Origin: Udeniomyces pyricola
Taxonomy: Eukaryota > Basidiomycota > Tremellomycetes > Cystofilobasidiales > Mrakiaceae
NCBI GenBank assembly: GCA_039545295.1
Contig: BCIK01000011.1
Location: forward strand, 248,001-312,000
Direction of reading: 5' to 3'
DNA length: 64,000 bases
In this document: piece by piece, positions 21,359 to 32,432 of the stretch
Layout of the letters: each line of letters opens with the position of its first letter
Position numbering within the stretch: the stretch's first letter is position 1
Notes under the pieces: model-generated
Database searches by the model: none
Seen by the model: the letters and a program-made list of their open reading frames with translations, nothing else
What the model was told of the DNA's origin: nothing
Made by a program: the position numbers and the translations under genes

Positions 21359-24300
21359 ATGGCCCCCACCGCCACTACAGCCATCGTTGACGAGCTGCGA
21401 AACCCAGAGCTCAATGTCGGAGATGTGCATGATCTGCTTGTCGAAGTCATCGAATCCAGGAGGAGCGAAGGAGTCGAACGATACCTTATCGGCCAGGAAC
21501 TTGCCAAGCTCGTCAAGGAGGTAAGCCATCTTTGTCTGATGCTGGCCAAAGGATACCAAGTCTTGCTGGCCGGTTTCACCGCCAAACAATGACATTTGTA
21601 AATCAAGCGGCGACGGGCTAGGAGGAAAGACACATCTTTTCCGCATTCCCTTCTTTCCCCTTTCTACCCTTCTCTCGGCTTCCTTATTATCTATCTTCTC
21701 ATCACACATCATCTTTACTCAAGTATATAACCACACGGCTGATAACCTCCCTTCATCTCACGCCTGTGTCTTCCTCGGACTAGATCCCCGCAGAGATGAT
21801 TTTGGCTTTCACCACGGCCAAGGAGGCCACACTCATGCTTCATGCCTCGTTATCGTACGTCACTCGAGCTATTTTCTCTTTCAACTCACATTTCATCCTG
21901 TTCGTCAAAGTCTGAGGCCACGAGTTCCTTGTATGTGCACCTTCATCAATCTAGCAAGGACGCCTTTGCTCTGTCTGTCTCGCGGGCTTCCGTCATCACC
22001 TTTCTTGCTACTCAAGGCTCGCAGCGTCCGAATATTGCTCGCGAAGTCTTACTTGAATACCTCGGTCGAAAGGAGCGAGCCGTCAAGGGCTGGCCGGGCG
22101 GCGTACGGGCTGCGATCGAAGTCGTCCAAGGAGGAATGCGGGACATCGGCGTCGAAGTAAGTTGATAACGCATTGCCGCTCAACCCGCATCGCATTCATC
22201 CATGACATTGCTGTGATCTTGACTAATCCCTTCTGTCGGCCGTGCCGATCTCTCACGGTTCTCAGTTGGGTGCATCGCCTATGACCCATCTGGTTGAGGA
22301 GGTCCAGCTTGAGACAGGGCACATCTCCATTTCTCAGCTTTTACGCATCGTCCAGACCATGCAGGCCACGAACGCCTCTGTCTCGTCTTCTTCCGCAGTC
22401 AATCTCAAGGATAACCTTACAGCGACACGAGCTGAGGCCACGCGGGCCCTGCACAAGTGGGCCGAGCGGTGCCTGACGAGCGGTGCGAGTAGATGGGAGG
22501 TTGGCATTGAGCTTGAGGAAATTAGGCGTCAGGCGAGTCTCGATCAACGGAAAGATTCTGTCTGTGGAATCTCGGATATTCGCTGACTTTTATGCTTTCA
22601 TTCCTTGACCATCTTTTCTATAGGTCGGTTCCCACCTGGATGTTATCTTTGGTCCGCTTTTGGCCGCCATGTCCCTGCCCCCGAGTCCGATCCACCCGCA
22701 AGCATATGGTATCGCTACTCTCCCTCGACTCATCTTGCCGGCTATCCAAAGTAACCCAGATCCAAGTTTTGCTCGAGAAGTCCTTTTAGAATGGATCAAC
22801 CGAGAAAAGAGGCGAGTATTGGTCTGGGGAAGAAGAGAGCGGAATGAAATGGGCAGTAAACTCGTGACCATGGAACAAGTTGTGAGTTCACCGCACTTGA
22901 TGGTCACATGAATTGTTCTTGAGTACGCGTTGTTGATTTGCTTTCAATCTGCTACTCAAACAATCCAGCTTATCGAAAAGCTCAGCCTTCCTGGCCTTTC
23001 GCCTGTTTTCGCTGCTGTCCGCCTCGAGTCGCGTTGCCCTCCCTTCATCCCGGCGACGTCTACCACAAAGTCAGTTGCGGGCTCAACCAAGCCTTACATC
23101 ATCGCAGCTACGCTCTCCCTCAAACCACGAACGCTGTCAGACCATGAAGTAAAGGAACTCCTCACCGGATACGTTGACTCTGAGCGAGGCAAGACTCTAC
23201 TTTCCGCCCCAGAAGGCAGGAAAGATCAAGACGTCTGGACCGAAGCTGAGAGAACCCGGGTCGGCAAGGTGCTCGAGAGTATTCAGGAGAAGGTTCGTTA
23301 TACAAGATCAATACTTTGTCGTCGCAGCTTCGTACATATGCGAAATCCTCAGCTGACGCGCTTAGTACTCATTTTAATTTTGCCCTCAGGTGAATGACCG
23401 CACCATCAACCCCATCTTTGCCTTAGTCAAACAACAGACGGATTGCCCACCTGCAGTTTCGTGCCCGCCTTCCACCTCTAACCTCTTGAGCACGGCCTCT
23501 ACACCGCGATCTGTCCCTTCTGCCGCAGTCGTGCCATCTCTCGCCGCATCCACTCCACTCTCTACAGTCATGTCTTCCAAAAGCACGCCGGCCCACTTGG
23601 TCATCCGTCCGACATTCATGACCGGGAATTCCACTTTGGCGTCGTCAGCGAGCCCATCCGCAGCACCATCCGGCCGAAGCTCGTTTGAAAACCGTCGAGA
23701 ATCAAAAACCAACTCCATCGTCGCCACGTCCACATCAACTGCTCCTTCCTCGACATCAACATCACCTTCTGCTCCAACGTCCCTCACTGCCTCCCCCGCC
23801 TCGCTTACCTCGACACTCCCCAACTCTCCAAACCCGCCGTCCTCGTTCAGAGGTGGCGGTGGCAGTCAGACGAAGGCTAGCAAACGCCGATCATTTTCCT
23901 TCTTCCAGTCTAAGGAAGAAAAGGAGGAGCGGGCGCAGCGTGAGCGAGAGACAAAGCAGGCCAAAGAAAGGGAGCGAGAGATGACTAAGGCTAAGGAGCG
24001 AGAGGCCAAAGAGAAGAAGGAGAGGGAGAAGCGAGAGGCAAAGGAAAACAAGGGCAAAGTTGTAGCAGGAATTCCAAAATCTACTTCTCGACCGCGAAGC
24101 AAGTCTACCACCACGCAACCCACCACTCCCACCTCAACTCTGACCTCTTCAACTCGTGGCCCCCTCGTAACAGCCCCGTCCGTTTCCGTCTCTGACCCGG
24201 CCGCTTCTTCGGTCGTGTCATCTGTGGAAAGTCAACAAGGGGATCAGCTCAATTCTGCGTCAGCAGTGGTTTCCGAGTCACACTCATATCAGCGCAGAAA

Positions 24301-26933
24301 GCCAGGGCTTCTCCTCAGACCAACCTCCGATATCGGACCAGGCGATCGCCTCGCAGACGGATTCAACGATGGCAACTTCCATGGACTTAGCATGAAAACC
24401 CCATCCCTCCTCCTTGGCAGCTTAACAAATCAGCCCTCAAACATCTCTCAGTATCTCACTGACGTTGCACCATCCGCATCCGCACCTGCTGCAGCCGCTC
24501 CTCAATTCAGGCCGACCAAGCCCGGTCGCTCGGACAAGCCACCAGAGCGGCCTTTGTCGATGATTGAACTTCCTCGATCTGTCGTCGGTGTCCATGAAAG
24601 AGGCTCGTCAACACCCACCTCGCCCAACCTCGATGATTCATCCGCTTCGAAACGATCGAAGCCGTTTTCTTGGTTCTCAACCGCTAGCAAGAAGAAATCT
24701 GGTTTCGAAGACCTCTCGAATCCACTCGATGCCGTGCCTCTCACAGACCAGGAGGTTCGCAGGATGAGGAGGCTCTCAAGACGATCTCTTTCAACTGGCA
24801 GCCTCATTGGCTCCCCTCCCCTGGATGATTTCAATCTCGGCACCGAGTCTGGCTCCGTGGCCCCTCCGGCTGGTGTCATCCTCTCTCCTCGCGATTTTCC
24901 AACGTTTGCGATTCCAGCCCCTCATCTTTTGCGGTCTCCCCCGCGCTCTCCACTCGATCTTCCAGCAGACCCGTTCTCGCACACCGAAAGCAGACAGTGG
25001 AGAAATCCGGCACCATACGCGTCCGTCAAGGCTCGAAGTGGTCAAGCGACGCCTCCAATCCAAGAAGGCGAGGAATTGGCCTCTTTAGCTATCAGCGCCA
25101 GCGTCAGCGAGCGTTCGAGTGGCAGTGGGAGTGGCGGTAGTGGTGGTATCGGCGCCGATGTCAAGAACAGCATCGTCAACAGCGATTCGGGTCATGGCGG
25201 GTTGATCGTTCCTGTCTCGACGCCGTGGTCGGGGTCTCCCTCCTTGCGTCAAACCGCCTTCCTTCAACGAAGGAATTCTGCCGAGTACAACTCAAGCGTT
25301 CGCAGAGCATCGCCCCTGCACCTTACACCTAAAGCTACAACACCTCGTTCAATCTCTCCCTCTCCTCAGGCACAGGATTCCGATGTGCCGACTGCAATTC
25401 ATCCACTCGTCTCAGCCCTTTCCCTTTCATCGTCTACCAAGGATGAGCATCCTATCCAAAATCGGCCTTTGCCTTCGCAACCATTCCAAGCTGTTTTTAC
25501 CCCTCCCATCACGCCTGAAACCCGACACGATTCGTCCTTCACACCAGAGAGATCCGGAGATTCTCATACGAACCGACCCGTCGCCGTGCAAGCCGCTAAT
25601 ACTCATGAGATGTATACCCCGCCTTCTCCGGCTCCATCGAACCCTGCTGCCTCACCCATCTCAAACATGGTCGCTCCGTCTATCGGTACACCTACCTTGA
25701 CGCTTCGCATCCTGTTTGACAGACTCAAGCCTAATGTTCATCACTCTAGCGGGGAAGTTTTAGATTTGACGATGGCCTTTATTGACCGGGAGCGGGAACG
25801 ATCTATCGTTGCTCACAAGAGACACGGATGGAGCGAGAAGGAAAGAGAAAAGGTTGGATGGATCTTGGGGGAACTCGAGGAAGCTGTGAGTAAGAAAGCC
25901 AGGCTCCATCATTTACTAGTCGTTCTCATTAATAGAAATTATTGACCGCACCTTTTGACTCAACTCTGTATCTCTAATTTGTCCGTTTTTTTTTTATACC
26001 TATGACAATACATCACTTGTTCCTCAGCTTATCGCAACCAACCCCCATCTTGTGACGACATTCCAACGTATCCGAACGCTCACTGATTGCCCCCCTCAAA
26101 AGACTGGCTCCCTATCCTCGTCTTCCAGCAAACGCCGCAAATCGAACCGAGTGTCCCGAAGCAGCACCCTCGGCTCGGCCTCAACCGCGGCTTCGTCGGC
26201 TTCTTCAAATTATTCAAGCTTGACCGAAACGACGGATGGAGACGGATCCTCCCTCGCGAGCGCAGAGGACGGAACTGTACTTGGTGCATTTGCTTCAACT
26301 GGTGGAGCGTTAGTCGAGAGCGATCTGGAGCGGGCTTTCTTACTCGCTGCGAGGAAGGAAACCGGCATCGACGCGGCAGTCTCCGGTAGCAGCGGTAGTG
26401 AGAACGAAGGAGCTCGACGAGGAGGGTCCGGCATAGGCGGTCCAAGGCCGTTCGTGGGAGCGCAAAGTTTAACGAGAACGTCAGGCAGTGGTCTACCTTT
26501 TTCACACTTCCCATCGGTGTCTGACCATCGGGCGGCGACCTTCAAAGTAGGCTCGAGCCCGAGTTCATCCTCCAATTCGTCAGCTTCCATTTCGACCCTT
26601 CCTCTTAACCCCAACGTCAATTCCAACGTCGCTCTTCTCACTCTTGCTCGAAACATCTCTTCAGAGATGATGGATGTTGCCGGAGATGCGACCACCCCGA
26701 CTCGGCCCGCATATCAAACCTTGCCCGACCTTGGGTCTGCGTTACCGACTGATCCCGTCTCGAACTCGGCTTTGCAGGACGATCATGACGATGAACTTGC
26801 GGGTGAAAACGGAGAGAACGATGAAGAAGGCTGGGTGGGAGAAGGTCCGCCCCCGGCGTATGCAGAGAGAAGGAGGAGCTTGGCTGGGATGGTCATGCTC
26901 GGTGGAGAAGGCGTCGGAACGGGTAGAGGTTGA
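21359..26933 (+). CDS. Modular repeat protein with long disordered insert, unknown function
   Basis: Not a family I recognise. Exons 21359-21520, 21784-21854, 21955-22156, 22266-22532, 22624-22881, 22969-23292, 23390-25885 and 26028-26933 join in frame to about 1,560 residues. The first six exons encode related helical modules. A signature Leu-rich helix recurs as VHDLLVEVIESRR, REVLLEYLGRKER, REVLLEWINREKR, VKELLTGYVDSERG and VLDLTMAFIDRERER. It is followed 15-25 residues later by an amphipathic helix ending E-x-I/V-x-x-x (LVKE, DIGVE, EIRRQ, TMEQV, SIQEKV, ELEEA), where an intron falls. Each next exon opens with a hydrophobic helix, and several then end in CPP (LESRCPP, QQTDCPP, LTDCPP). 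Exon 7 inserts over 700 Ser/Thr/Pro-rich residues with a Lys/Glu/Arg coiled coil near 23920-24060 before the last module. The C-terminal exon is Ser-rich and then acidic, ending PPPAYAERRRS. A scaffold role is possible. Confidence 0.8.
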
Positions 26934-28296
26934 AACATTCTTTGCCTTCTGTTTTTTTTTTCTTATTCTTATTCTTCTTCTTCTTCTTCTTCTTCTTCTT
27001 CTTTGGGTTTTGTTTCCTTTGCCATCCTATTTGACCTGTCATTCTCGCCCTTTTCGCCTCTCCCACATACTTTTCTTTTCCCTGTCCCGTTTCAAAATCC
27101 TTCCTCCGAATCCAAAACTCCAATCCCCTCTCTCACCTTTACGGCTTCATCCTAACAACCTCACCAGATCTCTTCCATCCATCTTACTCTCATCTCAGAT
27201 ATACCCTTTCTTACTGTCTCTCTCTCTCTTCCTTTTTCAACTAGATGTCTCGTTTACCCGTTCTTCCACATTGATAACCCATCCGAGTACATATCCTTCC
27301 AAACCTTCATCTCATGTCCTCGTATACGTAGTAGGTTTAGTTGTAGTATCCTAGACCACGGACATGACCCGATATGCATATATATATGAAGGAGGAGATG
27401 ATAGCTAGCATCCTATTATCAGAAGGGATCATGCAGCACAACAGAACGACGACAGTATATATGATCATATGATGTTCAGTCATGGGTACCGTCGACATGA
27501 GTGGGAGGGAGTGTCCGTCTGCCATTGACCCGGCTGCACCCGTTAAAAGTAGATATGTATACTATATATATATATGTATATATCGTGCGTGTATATATGT
27601 TATATTTTGATTCGCTTCTTCCGATGATGAGTCAGCTTGGATACAGATACACATGTATATATGCTATGTCTTTCAATGTGGGTAGGTGCGTATAACTCGT
27701 TTGTAGGTATAGGAGAGAGTGAAGTAAATGTTGAAGAGAAAGAAAAAAAGAAGAGGGGGGGGGGGAGGGAGGGTTCGGAGGGGGCGGAGGGGATCAAAGC
27801 TTTTTGAAGAAGAAGGGTAAAAAGAAAGAAGTACCAGAGGGGAAATCAAAAGAGAAAAAGAGAAGACAAAAAAGGAAAAAGAGGGGGGGCGGGGCGGGAG
27901 GGGGAGAAGAAAGCCTCCCCCAAAACAGAAGAGAGCCAAGTTCCCAAAGGCGCGGGGTGAAAAAGAAAAGATCAAAAAAAGAAAGGGAGTAAGGGGAAGA
28001 AGAAGAAGAGATGCGCTTGGACCATGAATATATATAACGGCGAGGGAAGGGGGGGGGGGGGGAAGAGAGAAAAGGGAGAGTCGATGGTGCTTATCAGTTT
28101 GACCCAGCGCCTGGGACTGCATCGGGTTCAGGATCGTTGACTTTGAGAGACTTGAGGTTTTTTTTTCGAACCAGTCCAATCGAGCGAGGTGGATGGGAAG
28201 CAAATCAAGTGGCGGACGTCAAAAAGAGGAGGAAAAAGAAGCAACGGAAGGAGAATATCATTTAGCGTCGTTTATATATATACATTATTATTATTT
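26934..28296. other. Convergent spacer rich in simple repeats
   Basis: 1.36 kb between two stop codons. It contains a (CTT)n run at 26973-27003, TA-rich islands at about 27378-27390 and 27561-27600, poly-G tracts near 27757 and 28050, and long GAAA/GGGA purine tracts. These give long but compositionally biased reading frames that I do not accept as genes. Nothing conserved is seen. Confidence 0.55.
26973..27003. repeat. (CTT)n microsatellite
   Basis: About ten CTT units just after the stop of the modular repeat gene, probably within its 3' untranslated region. Confidence 0.85.
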
Positions 28297-29306
28297 TTAC
28301 AAGATTCCTTGGTTTGTCCTCATGTATGTGTTTGATTCCTTTTTGAAGAATCTCAAAACATCCTGAAGGAAAAAAAAACGAGCCATGCTCACCTTGATGA
28401 ACTCGCGGTAGTTGAAGAGACCTTTCCGCTTGTCGGTAAAGCGGGATGAGAGGAGAGTATCGATCTGGTTGGGGGTTGCAAAGGGGGATGAAGGGCAAGG
28501 GGGGGGGGAGGCATAGACGAAAGAATGAACGCAAAACGGTCAACGATTGAGCTGATAGGTTTCCTTCCAAAGTTCGGGGGATGCAATAAGCATGTGTCGT
28601 CGGATTCCCACTCTTCCTACTTTGCCCCACGCCTCTCCCTCATGCACACCCACATAACACAAACGCAAACCGCCCCCAAATGACATCAAAGGTCAAAAGT
28701 CTCACCTCTTGTTGACTCATCTTATCTCCCGTCGTTCCCAACCACTCCCTCAACTCCTCCACTTTGACGACCCCTTCATCTCCTTCATCAAAACTTCCAA
28801 ACGCGTCGCTCAACTCTTCCTCTTTATCCAACCTCAATAGATGCTCCCCCATCATCGTGAGGAACATCGTGAAATTGACGGCCCCTCTGCTGTCGGAGCC
28901 TCCGGCTCCGGCTCCTCCTCCTCCAGCGTTGGCAGCCGCGTTAGACGCTGCGGGGGTCATGGAAGAAGCGAGGAAGGCATCGATATGTTGGGTCGAAGAA
29001 GGGAGTCCGAGATTGGCGAGCGTCAGAGCGAGGTCGGAAGGAGTGATCAGACCATCTCGGTCGGAATCGATGAGGTTGAAGGCTTCTTGGAACTGTTTGA
29101 TCTGAGGGGGAGAGAATAGGGTGTAGAGAGGTGTAGAAGGGAGACGAGGATGGCTGGAATGGATCAGTAGGCGTGAAGGGGAAGAAAGATATGGAGGAGT
29201 GGAAGGGCAAGAAAGGGGTTGATGGATGGGTTAGTGAGAGAGAGTACGAGAGACGGGTTGGTTGGTTCATAACGTTCCACCTGAGGAGATCAGTGTCGGT
29301 TGACAT
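28297..29306 (-). CDS. Myosin regulatory light chain (EF-hand)
   Basis: Regulatory light chains bind the second IQ motif of type II myosin and control the cytokinetic ring. The main exon begins near 29109 with IKQFQEAFNLIDSDRDGLIT. This is a full first EF-hand with loop D-S-D-R-D-G-L-I-T. PSDLALTLANLGLPSSTQHI and a Gly/Ala-rich insert follow, then GAVNFTMFLTMMGEHLL, the family hallmark 'NFTMFLTMFGE'. The second hand-like segment is DAFGSFDEGDEGVVKVEELR, whose loop is degenerate. EWLGTTGDKMSQQEV leads across an intron to SRFTDKRKGLFNYREFIK. A last exon gives DVLRFFKKESNTYM and the stop at 28297. The start is uncertain: ATG 29306 (MSTDTDLLRWN) keeps frame only if the first intron begins at a GTTATG, and no upstream Ser/Thr phosphorylation segment typical of the family is obvious. 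Confidence 0.82.
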
Positions 29307-29957
29307 TTCGACGCGATGGGTGGGTTCGTATCGGATGAGGTGGGTGACATGGATGGATGGATCATCAGTGAACGCAACGAGCGTCCAAGCAAAGTCACGA
29401 CCGTCGTCGTGAGTAGAGTGGAGGATTAGGCCGACTTGGGATCGATAGGGGGTTGGATGGAATGTGGCATGATAGACGCAAACGACGGTCGGACCCTTGT
29501 CCGGCCATGAGAGTCGTCGCCAGGCTTTGCCGTGAAGTCAAGGTTGATGGACGGAAAAAAAGAAAGAAGAAGAAGAAAAAAGACATGCGCACAAGGATCG
29601 TTTGGCATTGGAAGGCCTTCCGTGGGAGAGGATGGAGGACATGGGTGGGTGGGGTGGTACGCTTGGAGGTAAACAAACAGGGGGGGCCGGTTGATGTATG
29701 ATCCCATTGGATGATAAGCAAGTAATTAGAATTACAGTACAAGTTGGTACAAGTCGATCTACGTCGTATGCACAGCCCGATGACCGAACCAATCCAGCAG
29801 CTGGATTTGGCTGGATGAGCCGACCTCATGCATAGGCATAGAGCCAACTTCAGATTTCGAACCGACCATCCACCCGCATTCAATCGACCCGCACCCACCT
29901 TCATCCTCCCTCACCTTCTCCTACAGTCGTCTGTCTTGACTTCACTTTCCCTTCACC
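29307..29957. promoter_or_regulatory. Divergent promoter region
   Basis: About 650 bases between the light-chain start and the IMP4 start. It includes an A/G-rich tract (agaaagaagaagaagaaaaaag, about 29561) and no recognisable gene. Because the light-chain start is uncertain, a short upstream exon of that gene could lie near 29350-29360 (an ATG-TCA-CCC frame). Confidence 0.35.
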
Positions 29958-31942
29958 ATGGTTCGTCAACCCCTCACCTCGCATTTCCCATTACACCTCT
30001 TTCAACGCTCTTTCGGCTCACTTGTCCCCTTTCCCCCTTTCCCCTTCTCACACTCTCTCTCTGACTGTCCCGACCATCCTTACATACACTTCCCCTTCCC
30101 TCTCCCTCCTTCCCTTTGGTCTCCTCCAGCAACGTCGTCAAGCTCGTGAGCGTCAAGAATACATCTACAAAAAAGCGGCCGAAACTCAGGAAAGATCCAT
30201 TTATGAGCGTAAACAAGCGATGAAGGACGCCCTGTCCGAGGGCAAGCAGCTCGCGACCGAGCTCCGGAGGGACGCGAGGGGTGCGGCCGGAAGGGATCTC
30301 AAGTACGATGAAGCTCAAGCGAGTAAGTCCCGATCATGATTCTGACTTATTGCTTTGAAGGTTTGATGGAATATGCCGATGTACAAGAGGCGTCTCGAGG
30401 GGTCCGACGAGGGCAGGTACGAATACACGTCCAGGGTCTGGCTTCAGCAGGTCGGAGGGGTTGGCTGGGGGATCGATGGATATCTCAAGATGAAGGACTC
30501 CTGACTCCTCCCGGTATCGCTCCAGAAGTAACCGATCGTCATGCATAAATTGGTACTGCGATATGGGCATTGAATTGCAGTAGCCAAGCCACAGAACATC
30601 CTTGTCGCGTCGATTCACACTGACCTCATCCCTCTCTTTCTCCCCCTTTCTCTCTTCTCCTGTCTCTGTGGCCAGACCCTACCGACCACATCGATGACGA
30701 ATACTCCCGCGCTGGTATCTACGACCCCAAGATTCTCCTCACGACCTCTCGCGACCCTTCGTCAAAACTCCTCCAGTTCTCCAAGGAGATGCGTCTCGTC
30801 TTCCCCAACGCGCATCGCATAAATCGAGGAAACTACGTCGTCAAGGACTTGGCCGAGGCATGTCGAGCGAACGAGATTACGGATCTGGTGGTTGTCCATG
30901 AGCATAGAGGTGTTCCAGGTGGGTGTTTCTAATAAACCTCGTGATTGAAAGAGTGAAATGGTAAGCCCTTAGCCCGGAACCGTGCAGTTTGAGCTAACGT
31001 TCGTTGCCCTTTTTGTCTCCTTCCAGACGCCCTCATCGTCTCCCACTTCCCCCACGGTCCAACAGTCTATTTCACCCTCCACAACGTCGTGCTTCGACAT
31101 GACATCGCTTCGCACTCCACCTCCACCATCTCGGAGCAATACCCCCACCTCGTCTTCAACGGCTTCGAGTCCAAACTCGGTCATCGTGTCATGGATGTGC
31201 TGAGATACCTCTTCCCTGTACCCAAGGAGGACTCCAAGAGGGTGATGACGTTCGCGAATGAGGGAGATTTTGTCAGCTTTAGGTGAGTACGGTGTGTGAT
31301 TGAAGCTTGGTCAGAATGAGCTCGACAGGAGGATCAAGGATGAAACGCCTGTATATAGAAGTGGATTACGGCTCGATGCAGTTTTCAGTTTGTATTGATA
31401 TTGATACGTCTACTCTTTTACCTGCGTGCTGTTTGATTTTCCAATCAAGGCATCACGTTTTCCTCAAGACTTCACACCGATCGGTCGAACTGGCAGAAGT
31501 CGGTCCTCGGTTCGACATGAAACGTTAGTGATCAAACCTGGCTCTCTTGATCGTGCCCCATGACTACGTCAATCGACCGAAAGACCTTCTGTACTGACTT
31601 CAACCCCAACACCTGTTAAATCTTATTCGTGTTCTGTCAGCTTATGAGATACGGCAAGGCACGATCGAGCAGACCGAGGCGGATCTGGAATGGGTCCTTC
31701 GCCCATATCAGTACGTCATATTCTCTCTCTTTCTTGGCCCCAGAACCTTGCTGTAACCCATAATATGCTATTGCCGATCATGTATCCGGGAGATTGTATT
31801 GGGACCTTGGACTGACCCGCGGCCCCGCTTTTGCGTCATGTTGCTGTTATCGTTTTCGTCCCTTCTGCCTCTCACTACCTCTTTCTTGCCCCTTTTTGCC
31901 ATTGCCCATAGGAAAACCGCGAGGAAACGCAAGGCACTTTAA
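29958..31942 (+). CDS. IMP4: U3 snoRNP protein IMP4 (Brix domain)
   Basis: IMP4 is a core component of the U3 snoRNP/Mpp10 complex and is needed for early 18S rRNA cleavages in the nucleolus. After an ATG at 29958 that is apparently followed at once by an intron (donor GTTCGT), exon 2 (about 30131-30323) gives [20 protein letters not shown] and the helical N-terminus. The Brix domain then runs through [117 protein letters not shown] and [20 protein letters not shown]. It ends [16 protein letters not shown] with TAA at 31940-31942. All blocks are in the family's order and length. The unusual point is the one-codon first coding exon. Confidence 0.95.
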
Positions 31943-32432
31943 AGCATCCGTTTGTTCTTGTTCTCAGAGGGGATGGTACGAGGGGTGTGGGCCTAACGAC
32001 AGGGGCTGGAGTTGGTGGAGTCATCAGAATGACCCATATATGCATCGATCATGGCTATCTTCTCTTGTTTTTTTGCAAAGAAAAAATAAAAACAAGAAGA
32101 AGGCTTCGGATCTCGAACTGCCGCTGTCAACGCAAGTATCATGTCACATAAATTGCCATGAAGAAAAAGAGGTTAGATATTGTTGGGATCAGAGAATTTA
32201 ATCAAGTCCACGGCAAAAAGTCTCTACCTCGTGAAGCGACGAAGAACTTAAGCTTGACTTGTGGTTACTTGACGTCCACACATACAATCATCGATCGACA
32301 ATGTCCCAGCTCCTCGGGCCTCGGAGCCTCGCTGCGGACCTTGAAGCTTCTTCCCGCGTACTCGTCACCGCTCCAGCGTCCATCTCTCTTTTGAATCTCA
32401 CCTTCGTCCATTCCCCCTTGCCATCCTCAGCC
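31943..32432. other. Tandem-gene spacer (IMP4 to VPS29)
   Basis: 490 bases between two genes on the same strand. It must hold the IMP4 terminator and the VPS29 promoter. An A-rich stretch (aaagaaaaaataaaaacaagaag, about 32078) could be the IMP4 polyadenylation zone. No gene is seen. Confidence 0.4.

Noticed and set aside
27673..28203. Long Phe/Leu/Pro/Ser frames between the modular gene and the light chain
   Set aside because: They are the opposite-strand reading of purine-rich simple repeats, have no conserved segment and no splice pattern.
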